Source: Sycobia sp. Sy_11
Lineage: Eukaryota; Arthropoda; Insecta; Hymenoptera; Epichrysomallidae
Length of the DNA: 64,000 nucleotides
Reading direction: 5' to 3'
Assembly (NCBI GenBank): GCA_018907035.1
Contig: JACCIC010000298.1
Coordinates: 310,001-374,000, forward strand
Shown here: in pieces, positions 12,158 through 23,326 of the stretch
Numbering within the stretch: the stretch's first letter is position 1
Layout of the letters: every line of letters begins with the position of its first letter
Position numbers and translations under genes: made by a program
Notes under the pieces: generated by a model
Told to the model about the DNA's origin: nothing
Seen by the model: the letters and a program-made list of their open reading frames with translations, nothing else
Databases searched by the model: none

Positions 12158-14069
12158 GTAAGCGATGCGAATCGACTCGACGTCTTATTATTTAATGTCT
12201 TATTATTATTAAAACTTTATTTGAACTAACGGTTTAGTTAAAAAATTAATGTAATTTTAACCACAATGAAAAAAAGTTGGTATTTAATAAGAATTTCATA
12301 TCACCGAATTAAGTTATAATTTCTTCTAAGTTATATATAAAAGATATCAAAACATTTGTCAGTGAAGTATTAACGTGTCGGAGTATTTATAGCTTGTTCA
12401 GATGCATCATCAATATAAATATAATAAAAAGTATGCATCAAAATAAAAGTTTATGAGTATCAGAGAAATTCGACAGGTTACTTGAAGGTTTATAGAGAAT
12501 TGTAAGATTTATCCGGTCAAGTATACAGATGAAAAGTAAATAATAGAGCATCTAAGCACGGTTTAACAATAATGCCGCACCACTGTCGTTGCGTTGCGTC
12601 GGTTAGTTAATAATTAATATTAGTCTTACAGTCTTCTCTAGTAATTAATAATAGTCTTATAATTAATATTAGAGCATAAACTATCTTGAGGAAGCCATTG
12701 ATCAGAAAGTTAAGGTCACTTCTAGCAGAGCTAGAGAGCGAGAGAGAGAGTAGCTAATTTATTATTCTTCGTAAGTCTCACCACTTGCGATAAATTACTA
12801 TCTTAAATATGCGACACGAAATTCTACTCCTTGTTTACAGTTGCAATTACTTTCTTCCTTTTTCAGCGAACTTATTGCCTACAAGAGTATAGCTTTATAA
12901 TTTATAAAAAAAGATTTATAGAAAGATTATTTCTAAATATAATCGTGTTTGAAAAGTCATTTAATGGTTGCATTAGTCCATGCCTGTAGAGCCGCAATAG
13001 GGATTCTGTATTAATAGTCCAATCGATGGATGAAAAAGGGTCAAAATTGAAAGAAAATTATGCCTGTTTTCTGAGAGTAGAATCATATAAGGATGAATGT
13101 TAGAAATGAAAATATGTAAAATGGATTATTGTAAGTAAATACAAAATTATATGAATAATACATCGAAAATTGCAATAAAGAAATATTTTCATTTTTTATG
13201 CTTTTATTTAAGATCTTTAAACTTGGATCAAAAATGTTTCAAATAAATATTGTAGGTTCTTAAATTGTCTATCACATAAGATTGGTTTCATTAAAATTAG
13301 ATTATTAGTTAAGTTGCAAATTAAAAAAAGCATTCACACATATCTTTTGTTTTTTATAAATAATATTTTAAAATTAACTTTGAAACTTCAGAAGTAACAT
13401 TCTTGTTGTGCTGTATTAGAATTTCCTATATCGCGATGTGGAATATTAGGAAATAAAATATTGGATTCTAGAAATACTTTATACGATGAACTAATTTACT
13501 TCAAAAAAAGAACATCTCTCTACGAAGAGGAGCATTAAAAGACTAAGTAAACTGTTTTAAAATCAAGAGTTCTAAATCTCTGGATTACCACAGAAAATCC
13601 AAATTCCAGGCCTGTAAATAATAAACATATAAACATTCACTCCAGTGAAGTATAAAAAAGAATCTACACGTCGGTAAATAACATAACAAATGCAATGAAC
13701 ATTTTCCAAAGAGTGGCGACACAATAACAGTAACAATAATCAAACCACTAGAATTTATTTTATAGCGTTATAAGTGATTTATGGCTGTTTGTTTCGCACA
13801 TGGTTTTTGATAAATTATATAGCCGAGGCTTAAATAATCCCAAACGACCCTTGAAATAAGTTAACATTATTATAAAAAATAATTGAAAATTAAGAAACAT
13901 TAGATTTATTCTAAACCATATAGATTTAGAACCTCGTGTCCTAGGAAATACACATTGCCCAATCATTGCAGAGAACACGCAAAGCTAGAAAAAATTTTTC
14001 CGACCATTAATCAAACAGATAATTTATATACAATTTCTACAAATAATTTTTGTTCTATATATAAGAGAA
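12158..14069. other. Start of putative Robo intron 1; nothing else seen
   Basis: AT-rich. A short GA-rich run at about 12,731-12,751 is the only local pattern. No coding or mobile-element signature was recognised. Confidence 0.4.
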
Positions 14070-14222
14070 TCTATATCTGTATGTATGTCCTTTATAGGCG
14101 CCGAAATTACTGCACCGATTACCTTCAAACTTAAACCACGCATTCTACACGGCCAGGATTAAATAATAGGCTATTTCTTTGCAAATTCAAAAAAAAATAG
14201 CAAAAAAGGTAGTTACTTTACC
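14070..14222. repeat. Interspersed repeat family D, copy 1
   Basis: GCGCCGAAATTACTGCACCGATTA, the CCAGGATTAAATAATAGGCTATTT stretch and the following A-rich run resemble 63,480-63,640 in the same orientation. Sequences with an ACTRCACCGATT-like start occur in several insect DNA repeats, but I cannot assign a class. Confidence 0.55.
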
Positions 14223-14230
14223 AACAATCT

Positions 14231-14233
<3 letters not shown>

Positions 14234-14288
<55 letters not shown>
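14234..14288. repeat. (TA)n microsatellite
   Basis: About 27 TA units directly after the family D copy. Confidence 0.97.
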
Positions 14289-14291
<3 letters not shown>

Positions 14292-15654
14292 TGCTAAGCT
14301 AGGCCCTGTACCATGTGTCCCTGCGTGCGAAGGGGCAGATCAGAAATAGTGAGAGAGAGGGAAGGTGAGGTGGCGGTGAACGCGCCCACGTGCTGCAGGC
14401 AAGTCCCATTAATATTGGGTAATCCCTGTTAATCCCCTTCGGGTTTTCTCCAGTTTTCTTCTCTCTCTCTTTTTCTCTATCGCCTATATATAACATAGGT
14501 ATATGTCAAATTCTATTATACCTATAGCATGCTCCAAAAATATGAAAAGCAATCAAAGAATTTTTGGAAAAGTTTGCAGTCTACAATTAGAAGATTTTTC
14601 TAGATTTATTCAATTTTCAACATAGATAAATTGCTGACAATGGTCATTATTATTATATCAATGTTAAGTTCATTTTATCAAAGCGATTTTGTTGCAATAT
14701 AATTATTTTTGTTAAATAGAGAAATATCAAGAATTTAATGTATTATATTAAATATTTTAAATAAGAAGTAAAAAGACAAAACAAAGTTATGCATTTAAGA
14801 AATATAATATATAGTTATTGCAATGAGACTATCAAATATGAATTTTAAAATTCTAAATATTTGAAAATTAGTAATTTAATTATAAACTTCAGACAAAGAA
14901 CACTTTCAATTAATTTTGTTTTTGAGAAAGTGCGCAATAGTAAAATATATAGGATTTTTAGGATATATTCTTAAACATAATAGCATTAATAAATGATGCA
15001 AATATCTTATTTATTTTATGATTTTCAAACAATAAATAAATTGATCGATTGTGTTACATTTACTTTCTCTGGAGATTTTTTTGAATTTCAAATTTTATAA
15101 ATTTATATACATACTTTTAAATCAAACAATTCATTTATTCATATAATATTAGTAAAATATATATTTAAAATAAGTAATCGATTTATTTAAAATGCTGAAA
15201 TGTTTATTTAAATACAGTAAATATTTTGTTGATGTATCAACACTAAAAATTTGTTTTAAGAAATTCGATTCTTCGTTAGAAAAATATGTATTAGCTATAA
15301 AGAAATATTTTTTAAAAGCTCAATTTTGAATTTCGTGTAATTCAAACAAAATCTAAAATGAAACTGCAGTATGTTAACTGATTATACTGTCATTTTAGTG
15401 ATCTTCAAGTATGTAAACATACACTATATCTTATATTGCGATAAAAAATAATTATATTTATGTATTTTTCTTATGTATTATATATATATATACACAATAT
15501 TATATTTGTATTGCACGTAGCGCAAGACAACTTAATTTCTAATACAAAATCTCTGCCGTTCATAATTTATATTGTATTTATAAATGTTGAGAATATCTTT
15601 TAAAAGGGGTAGTCAATGGTAGTCATCCTTTATATACGAGTTGCGATGTAAATC
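14289..15654. other. No gene seen; AT-rich intronic sequence
   Basis: A GC-richer patch at 14,290-14,480, with a CT-rich run near 14,455-14,475, gives way to plain AT-rich sequence. Nothing recognisable was found. Confidence 0.4.
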
Positions 15655-15753
15655 TTGGATCCACCTAACGAGAAATTTTTTAAACATTTTTATTTTTACA
15701 AACCAAATATTAAAATTAATAATATGCTTATGAAATTAAATTTAATGCATTTG

Positions 15754-15755
<2 letters not shown>

Positions 15756-15810
<55 letters not shown>
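15756..15810. repeat. (AT)n microsatellite inside family B copy 1
   Basis: About 27 AT units. Family B copy 2 has only a short AT run at the corresponding place, so the array expanded in this copy. Confidence 0.96.
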
Positions 15811-15812
<2 letters not shown>

Positions 15813-16031
15813 ATGAATTTAATTTAGACAATTTAAAGAAATTCTTTTTAGATTAATAATATTTTTTTAAATTAAATAATATCGTTTCAACTATATCAAT
15901 TAAAACATTTAAATATATATTTTTTGTAATGATAAACAGTTGTTTGTATAAAACGAATAATTCTTCCTTTTAATTTGAAGAAACCTATTTATTTAAAATT
16001 ATCAATTTTTTTTTTATGTTATTTAACGTCG

Positions 16032-16384
16032 CTCTATTTATGCTTCCAAATATCGGTACTAATCAGCGACGGAGCTCTCCGATGTGTTTGTAAACAAAGC
16101 ACATGTAAATTACTACAGCGGTGCCTGTATTAATCGGCCGAGACCAAGATTGAACTAGGGTCACCAAGTACTAGTCCTTCACTCTAGCGATCGAGCCATC
16201 GTAGCCTCTATTTATGCTTCCAAATATCGGTACTAATCAGCGACGGAGGTCTCCGATGTATTTGTAAACAAAGCACATGTAAATTACTACAGCGGTGCCT
16301 GTATCAATCGGCCGAGACCAAGATTGAACTAGGGTCACCAAGTACTAGTCCTTCACTCTAGCGATCGAGCCATCGTAGGCCTCT
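16032..16384 (-). mobile_element. tRNA-derived SINE, two head-to-tail copies
   Basis: A block of 174 bases starting CTCTATTTATGCTTCC occurs at 16,032 and again at 16,206, with few differences. On the minus strand each copy begins like a tRNA gene: GATGGCTCGATCGCTAGAGTG, with an A-box-like TGGCTCGATCGC, and about 35 bases later CCTAGTTCAATCTTGG, resembling the polymerase III B box (GGTTCAANYCC). A body unlike any tRNA follows. The arrangement is that of a SINE with an internal promoter. It does not fold as an intact tRNA as far as I can tell, so I do not call tRNA genes. Confidence 0.7.
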
Positions 16385-17330
16385 CATTAAAATAAATTAT
16401 CAAATTTTATTTTAGTGTACTTAAAATTATGAAAAATATTTCAAACAATAGTTGTAAATTTTATCAAAATATAGTTTTATATTATGCGTTTTATTTATGT
16501 GTTTAATTTTTACAATCAACATTTTTCAAGAAAAATATATTTGAAGATATATGTGTTTTGTATAAACGTAGAATTCTTCAGGGGATTCCGAAACGGAACT
16601 GTTGATCTTTTCATAGGCTCTTTTAATGGGGTTTTAATGGGCTCTATAATTTTGGTTGAAAATTTTTTTTCAAGTTTTTTATTTTCTAATATAAATTAAA
16701 CAAACCATGATTTTCATGGAGTTTCATGGATTTGGGAATAAATATTTCATTTCAGTCTCAAGATATTATGAGATTCGTATCATAATATCCGCGCTCAAGT
16801 ATAAAAGTTTTTAGAAAAATAGGGTCATAGCACCAACTCAATACAGCCAGACCATTGCCGATGCTTCAGGGGGACACCAAGATGGAATATTCTCAGAGGA
16901 TAAAATTATCTATAGGAATTTGGGTTTATAGGTAGAAAATTGATTACATAGATAATATTTAACTCTTGAAATCGGTTATATTACTGTCTTGAATGAAGAC
17001 GAGACGGCGAATGCTAATATATATATTAAAACTTATAATTGTATAATACATTTCAGTGGTTTCACGATTAATCTTTTATAATTTTTTTGAAACAGTGCAT
17101 GCTTGCCGTAAACTCGCTGCAATGTAAATGTCGCAAATATTTTTTGAATGCTGATTAAAAGTGTTGTAGTGGTATTTGATATAAATTTAATTTCGATGTC
17201 AAAAACTTTAAACGCACAGTCTTTTGAACCTATCTCTAGAAATAGTAACATTTGCAAAAAATATTTAAAAAAATCGTATATCTGATTAAAATATATATTT
17301 TTTATTCTATTCAATTCTTCTCTACTAGCA

Positions 17331-17331
<1 letters not shown>

Positions 17332-17392
<61 letters not shown>
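17332..17392. repeat. (TA)n microsatellite
   Basis: About 30 TA units directly left of the 60-bp minisatellite. Confidence 0.97.
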
Positions 17393-17395
<3 letters not shown>

Positions 17396-17399
17396 TAAT

Positions 17400-18115
17400 A
17401 AATATGGCTTCGTTGAAGAAAATTGTACTTTCGAGTTCGAGCGGTAGAAAAAGATGTCCAAGTGTCTCGAGACGACGTTTACAAAGAGTATCATGTTCTG
17501 ACTATAGTAAATTTCTCGGAACGACTCCTATAGAGAGTTTTGTGTTGGGGAGGTAGAATACAATATCCAGGTATCCCGGGACGGCTCTTACTGGGAGTGT
17601 GCGTTTTCGAATGATGGAATACGAATGTCTACATAGAAATCATACTGACATACCTGGACATTGTTTCCCACCAATTATACACGACACTCCTCGTAGAAGT
17701 CGTTCTAAATTATCTGGAAATCGCATTCTATCATTCGAACACGAAGCTCCTCGTAGAAATTGTCCTAACATACCTAAACATCTTTTCCTACTAACTAAAC
17801 ACGATAGTCCTAGAAGAAGTCGTCCCAAGAAAGCTAGCATCGCTTCCTAATGACTAAACACAATACTCACCGTAGAAGTCGATCAGAAAGACTTAGATAT
17901 CGTATTTTACCGTCCCAACACGAATCTTCCTATAGAAGTTGATTTACTCATACTTGCACGTGGTTTTCTATCAACTAAATACAATATTCCCCGTAGAAAT
18001 TGCCCAGAGACACTTGGACATCACATTCTATCATCCGAACAAACTGCTGCCTATAGAAATCGTCTTGAGATAACGGGATATCGGAATCCACCGCCCGTAC
18101 AAGCCAATACAATAG
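17400..18115. repeat. 60-bp minisatellite, about 12 diverged units
   Basis: A CGTAGAAGTCG-type core recurs at 17,691, 17,751, 17,811 and about 17,870 and continues to about 18,050, always 60 bases apart. Units alternate between two kinds: one with TTCTATCATTCGAACACGAA and one with CTACTAACTAAACACGAT. Because 60 is a multiple of three, one frame (17,599-17,850) stays open and encodes a 20-residue repeat of the type HDTPRRSRSK. The outer units degrade into flanking sequence. The same repeat occurs at 48,885-49,190. Confidence 0.9.
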
Positions 18116-18177
18116 TTCTGAGTAAAAACCGTATTTAAAATGTTTATATATAATATTTAAAATATAATATACATATA

Positions 18178-18181
<4 letters not shown>

Positions 18182-18213
<32 letters not shown>
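18182..18213. repeat. (TA)n microsatellite
   Basis: About 16 TA units just right of the minisatellite. Confidence 0.95.
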
Positions 18214-18215
<2 letters not shown>

Positions 18216-18373
18216 CGTATATTTCCGTTTTCTCAATTAAATACCGTGAATATTTTCGTAGTGATGCCAACTGAAATTCAAGCAAAATGGTATACGAATA
18301 GCATATTTTTTAAGAAGACGATGGGTAGTGCCTTTTTATGCAGGAGTGACGATATATTATATATATATAGTGA

Positions 18374-19402
18374 TGCCGTCGAAAATTTATTTAGGTGTAT
18401 CTTACCTAATTTTTCGCGCACACAATTTTTGTAAATAATATCTATACTTACTCACCTAAATGTCTCTGAGGAGGTCCCGCCGGCCTGAAAAAGGAAATGT
18501 TTGGGAGGAGGGGAGGGGCAAGAATTATGCGCGGAGATATACATTTTTTCAACACTTTATTTCCTAAAATAATCCATCTCCTGAATTTTCGCACGCACTT
18601 CCGTTCCACACACTCTTACTCTACCTCGGCCCACGTATCCGGCGCGCTCGCCCGTGGGGAGAAACAGAGGAAAGGAAGGAAGGAACGAAGCGAAATCCGA
18701 TCACCACATACACGCGATATCCCGCCGAACTACGCCGCAGAGCTCGTCACCGGGCGATGAATACTCACGACGTCGATCGCGGTGAAGGAAGTGCCGATGA
18801 CGGACCCTGGATGGTAGTAGGTGCGTCCGTAGAGCGGCCGCCCTCCACTTACTAGCCTGTGACTTCTCGGTGAGTTCACGTCGTCGTTCCGTTGCCGACG
18901 TCTCCCTCGCTTCACGGCTCTCGATGGCTCCTCTGTGCCTTTCTTCTTCCTTGACTTCTCCCTTTTACTATTTTCTCGTGGTTCTTCTTGCTGTCTTTCC
19001 CTCTTCAAGCTCACTTCGTTCTCTCGTTGTTTCTTTCGCTCTCAGCTCACCTGTTTCTTGGTTGGTTTTTCTTCTCTCTGCTAAAGCTCTTCTCACTCTC
19101 GTCTCTCGGGCTGTCAACATCGGAGTGATCCGCGTATCTCGCCAGGGAAGGCGGACGGGATAAGGGGGGGGAAGAGAGGTATGGCGACGGCTGACGGCGA
19201 TCGGGACGTACCGAACACGGCCCCTTGCACACAACAATATAATGGTATTGGTTTTATTTGTTCTTTAATAAGAACGTACTAGTATGCATATCAAAAAAAT
19301 TAAATATCATAGAAGACTAACATGTTATAGAAATGTAGTTTCAATTTGATTTCTTCTTAAAGAATCATTTTAATAATGTAACAAAATTAATAATTAACTA
19401 GG
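18374..19402 (-). repeat. LTR-like direct repeat E, left copy
   Basis: About 1 kb that matches 28,250-29,312 in the same orientation with only scattered differences and small indels. Read on the minus strand, it starts near TGTTACATTATT, turns GC-rich, has an AATAAA in the last third (near 18,560), and ends CGACGGCA. A TTTTTCAG acceptor-like site and an AGGTGAGTA donor-like site lie on the minus strand about 30 bases apart (near 18,490 and 18,455). I read it as the 3' LTR of a minus-strand element; a purine tract just inside it is not visible, which argues against this reading. The overlapping open frames are not genes. Confidence 0.6.
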
Positions 19403-20939
19403 AATGATTTTCCATGTTTTTATGATTAACGAAAATGTATTATTAGGATGTTGAATATCATGAAACAAAAAAAATTTTTTCATGCCAAATTCAGATTTAT
19501 TTATTGTATAGTAGGTTTACAATATAAAGTAAGATTTGGGTAAACTACAACAATAGTAGAAGCGTGAATTCGCTAGGAATTACAGCGATGGCTCATCACA
19601 AAGAAATCATATCTGTAAATACCATCTTTTATAATTTACAATTTTTGTACAGTATTTGTTGCAGATAATATAATTGTGAAAAAAGAAAAAATTTATTTTA
19701 CTAATTGATTGTGGTAGTCATCTGCATTAGTGTATAAGGGCAGCGTGTTCATCACTCTTTATCTAATCTTGCAGGTAGTTTTCTTTATGTTTGCATTAAT
19801 TATTTGACAAGATTAATGTAAAGCTTGTTAGTAAATAAGCTTACTGTTCATGAATTTCATGCCACTGCTTAATTTTGGCATTCAATATGTATAATTTACT
19901 CTAGTCAACAATATTTGAATACTGGTTTACACCACGTAAAAGTGAAAACTATGTTTTAAATTGTATAATGGTTGAATGTATAAATTAATAATGATGATTG
20001 ACTTATGCACTTATAATATCGAATGGAATTGGCTTAAAAGTATAATGATAATAGTTTATAACTAGAGCAATTAGTAAATACTATGGAAAGTAACTTAGAA
20101 GTATCCTTCTTCTGTACAATATACGGTGCTTGTACCATGTAGCCCTCCTTCAATTTTTTTTCCTGTGGATATTTGCATCATACAATATTCAGTACATTTA
20201 TCGGTATACAAAATTAAGGATATCTGATTTCGGAATAATTTCGTTTACAATTTCGTGATTGCCTGATGTAAGTTATTTTCTTACAATTATAAGTCGTAAA
20301 TATATAAATAAACTACAATAAACTTCCGCACACTATAAACGCATAGAGTTAATAACTATCTGATATAATTATTCCTAAGTAATTTATAAGTATATAGTAG
20401 TCGGGGTTATTGTTGATTTTGTGCAATATCTATTTTTACATTTCCGTACATTTTACAATTTCCCTTTTTTTTTGATTGTTGAAGCTACATTAAATAAGAA
20501 ATTATTGAGGAATAAATTTTAAAGCCTTTTCTTTCATTTATAAGTGTGTTAATCAAACAGTTTAGTAAAAATAAAAAAAATTAATCATTTCTTTTTTTTT
20601 TTTGGAAATAAATGTAAGTTAAGTCATAATTTGTAATTGAATAAGAAAAAGAATTCAAATTTGTTCTTAACTGAAATAGACAATGCTCAAATTTTATATT
20701 AACAATCGTTCATCAATTAAAGTCTCTTTTTTCTTCATTAATTGGTTCTACAATTTCTTCTTTGAAATCAGCATCTCCCTGAACATTCATAAATGTAATT
20801 GAAATAATCCACTGTACACAATAACAGAAAAAAATATATATACTAAAGATCCAAGTCCAAATCTTAATGAAAAAAATTCCCTCTTTCGCTAAGTGATTTT
20901 GGAGTTTGATCAAAGAAACAATTTTTGAATTGTTTGCGT
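19403..20939. other. No gene seen; AT-rich
   Basis: No coding signature or matching repeat was recognised between the LTR-like repeat and the G-poor block. Confidence 0.4.
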
Positions 20940-21795
20940 CCAATAATTTATACGAATAATCGCTATCTTTTGCACTTTCCTATTTATCATTTATCTTTAT
21001 TTTCACTTTCTCTATCATTTCATCTTTACTTCACTTTGTTCATTTCATTCACTTATTATTTATTTTTTTATCGTTATTTTATCACTGTTCATTCTATCAT
21101 TATCCGTTTGTCTATCTGTATTATTTATTAGTTAATATGTTATTATTATTTTTTCTCACTAATTTATCATTCATTTTTTTATGTTTCTCATCACTATTCG
21201 TTATTATCACTATTCATATTATCAGTATGCATATTTTGTCCTTGATTGTTTATTTATCCATATTTTTATCTTAATCTTATCACTATTCATTTTATCACTA
21301 TTCCTTTTTTTGTCCTCTATTATTTATTTATCTTCTCTTAAATCTCTTATTTATTATTTCATCTTTACTTTCACTTTGTCCCTTTCATCTATTATTTTTA
21401 TCCTTACCTTATCATTAATCATTATTATCATTATCCTCTTTAATTTATAATTATTCATTTCTATTTTCTTTCCTTTTCATTCATTAAATTTTATTTATTT
21501 TATCATCATTGGTTATTGTCTGTTATTATTTCACTTACCTCTGCATTTATCATTAGCCTATTTAATTTGTAATTATTCATTTATCATTGTCATTATTCAT
21601 AGTTTGTTTTTATCATTAATGTTTGTCTTTACATTTCATCCATGTATTTATCTCTATCACTTTGTTCTTTCCTTTCTTCTCTCTTATTTTTTTCTTAACT
21701 TTATCATCATTCTATCATTATTCATATTTTGCCCCTTTCATCTCTCTTGTTAATCCTCTCAATCTTCACACTCATTTTGTTATTTATTATCCCAC
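20940..21795. repeat. G-poor, T/C-rich low-complexity block
   Basis: More than 800 bases in which G is rare on the plus strand and motifs such as TTATCATTATTCAT and TTTATCACTATTC recur irregularly. It looks like an ancient, degenerate short tandem repeat. The open frames across it (21,181-21,450 for example) exist only because stop codons are scarce in T/C-rich sequence. Confidence 0.75.
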
Positions 21796-22309
21796 AAATT
21801 TCTTATGGCGTGAGTGCATTTCTTTACTCCGTCCATGCAGTGGCAGAGGTGAGGACCTAACCTCGCCGTCCCATCAGCAAACAGCTATGCGTGGCTCGTG
21901 GAGTGGGAAGGTAAAGGGGAAGGGGACAGTGTCGAGCACAAGATGCGACGGCCCGCGCGAGCGCCTTAAGGTTTTTCTACTCGTGGGGTGGCGCGCGCGT
22001 CGTCTTTTTCCTCTCTGGACAAGTCGGCGCGGAGCCTTGTGACACTCGTCACAAATCTCGCCCCGTAAACCGGACTTCGTCCGCCAATGTCTGGATCTCG
22101 TCTTCTTTCGACCTCTCTTCTTTCTTCTTCGTCTTTGGGGAGTGTGCGTCGCGCAGTGAGCTTCAACCCGGGTGACGACAGTCCGTCTTGACGATTGCTA
22201 TTGACGACGAGCTCTCGCCTTACCTCTGGGTCTTCTCCTGGTCTGCCTACAATGGAAAAGGAAGAGGAAGGCCAAAGGGAAAGACGAACAAAGGCATCTC
22301 GTCACGAAC

Positions 22310-23317
22310 CTAAAAACTGAGCCTGGGACTGACAACATCGCGAGGGGAGGGGAAGTACCCCTTTAATTCCGACACGTGCACTTTTCCTTTTCGTCGACTC
22401 GAGCCCGTCTCGAGCACATAAACCGTCGGGAAAAGCTGATCGGAAATTCGAAAGGGGCCCTCGTACCTAGGAGCCAACTTAGAGGAGAACCCCTGGATCC
22501 CACTCGACAAAACGCGCACCCTGCGTAGCACTTGATCTCCCACCCTGAAGCACATATCTCGTTTACCCTGGTTATGTTACTTTTCTTGAGTGGCCCGTAC
22601 TCCGTCGATGTGGCGGACGACAAGATCTCTCAAAGCATCCAACCGCCGCATACGGTCTTTCCACACTTCGGGGCCGATCCTTGAAATCAAATCGCGTACC
22701 TCAATCTCTTTTCTTAAGCTTTTTATCGGTTGCGGATGCCGGTCGAAGTTCCAAAACGCTGGTGACACTGTAGTTGATGTTTGAGTCGCCGTATTCATGG
22801 CGTGACGTAGCTATCACAGATGCAGGTCCTAATCGCGGTGGTCCAGTCCCACGAATATGGAAATCATGTTCTGTAAGGTCCGTGTGCTCCACTCCAACGG
22901 GTTGGCTTGCGGATGGTATGGTGGTGTCGTGACGTATTTCACACCATATCCTTCTAACATCTTGTTTAGCACGTGATTATCAAACTCGGTCCCATTGTCA
23001 CTCAAGAAATAACCCGGCAACACTCTCTCTCTTGGTGGTCCGTTGGTACCACAAGTCTTCAATTCTCTCAGTCTTCTGCCACGTTCTCCAAAATAGGGTC
23101 GATCCTGCGCCTATATAACATACCATTGAGTACAGTCCACCCCGAGAACTTGTATGGGAATTCTGACTTCCTGAACCCTCTGGGCGAACCATTCATCCTC
23201 GCATGGTTCGAATGCAGCAATGTCTTCGAACTCATTCTCGAACATCCCGGACAACGCGTTTGGGACGTGGTGAATCGCTCCGCGCCTATGTATTATCTCA
23301 AAATTCCATTGCTGCAT
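22310..23317 (-). pseudogene. Gypsy-2 linker and integrase (deleted)
   Basis: The 23,317-23,111 segment continues from RNase H (WNFEIIHRRGAIHHVPNALSG). Integrase then resumes only at its second half: YFLSDNGTEFDNHVLNKML, PPYHPQANPLEWSTRTLQNMI (Asp and Glu of the DDE triad visible). The zinc-binding HHCC part and the first Asp are absent, so a deletion lies near 23,060-23,110. The C-terminal part is split between 22,798-22,577 and 22,555-22,310 (FRVGDQVLRRV, LAPRYEGPFRISDQ). It cannot make an active integrase. Confidence 0.85.
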
Positions 23318-23326
23318 CCCTAAGGC

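Larger units (their letters stand above)
15655..17020 (-). mobile_element. Non-autonomous repeat family B, copy 1 (carries a SINE pair)
   Basis: Read as reverse complement, this matches 30,372-31,310 in sections. One end reads TTAGCATTCGCCGTCTCG, then TCTTCATTCAAGACAGTAA and AACCGATTT (from about 17,020 downwards). Then follow TCTGAGAATATTCCATCTTGGTGTC, a long middle with a CCATGAAA palindrome, and the far end GAAATTTCTCGTTAGGTGGATC near 15,660. A (TA)n array and the doubled SINE interrupt it. No protein is encoded. I cannot assign a superfamily; no clear terminal inverted repeat is visible. Confidence 0.65.

Noticed and set aside
16130..16384. Two functional tRNA genes
   Set aside because: Only A- and B-box-like pieces are visible, within a 174-bp unit with a non-tRNA body; a SINE explains it better.
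17033..17494. 153-codon minus-strand frame
   Set aside because: Its middle is a Tyr-Ile run from (TA)n, and the rest matches no family.
17400..18115. CRISPR array
   Set aside because: The units are adjacent with no unique spacers, and the window is from a eukaryote.
18497..19237. Several open frames of 60-97 codons on both strands
   Set aside because: They lie in LTR-like repeat E, overlap each other in different frames and are not preserved in the second copy.
21181..22042. Hydrophobic membrane-protein-like frames
   Set aside because: Phe/Ile/Leu/Ser content follows directly from T/C-rich low-complexity DNA.
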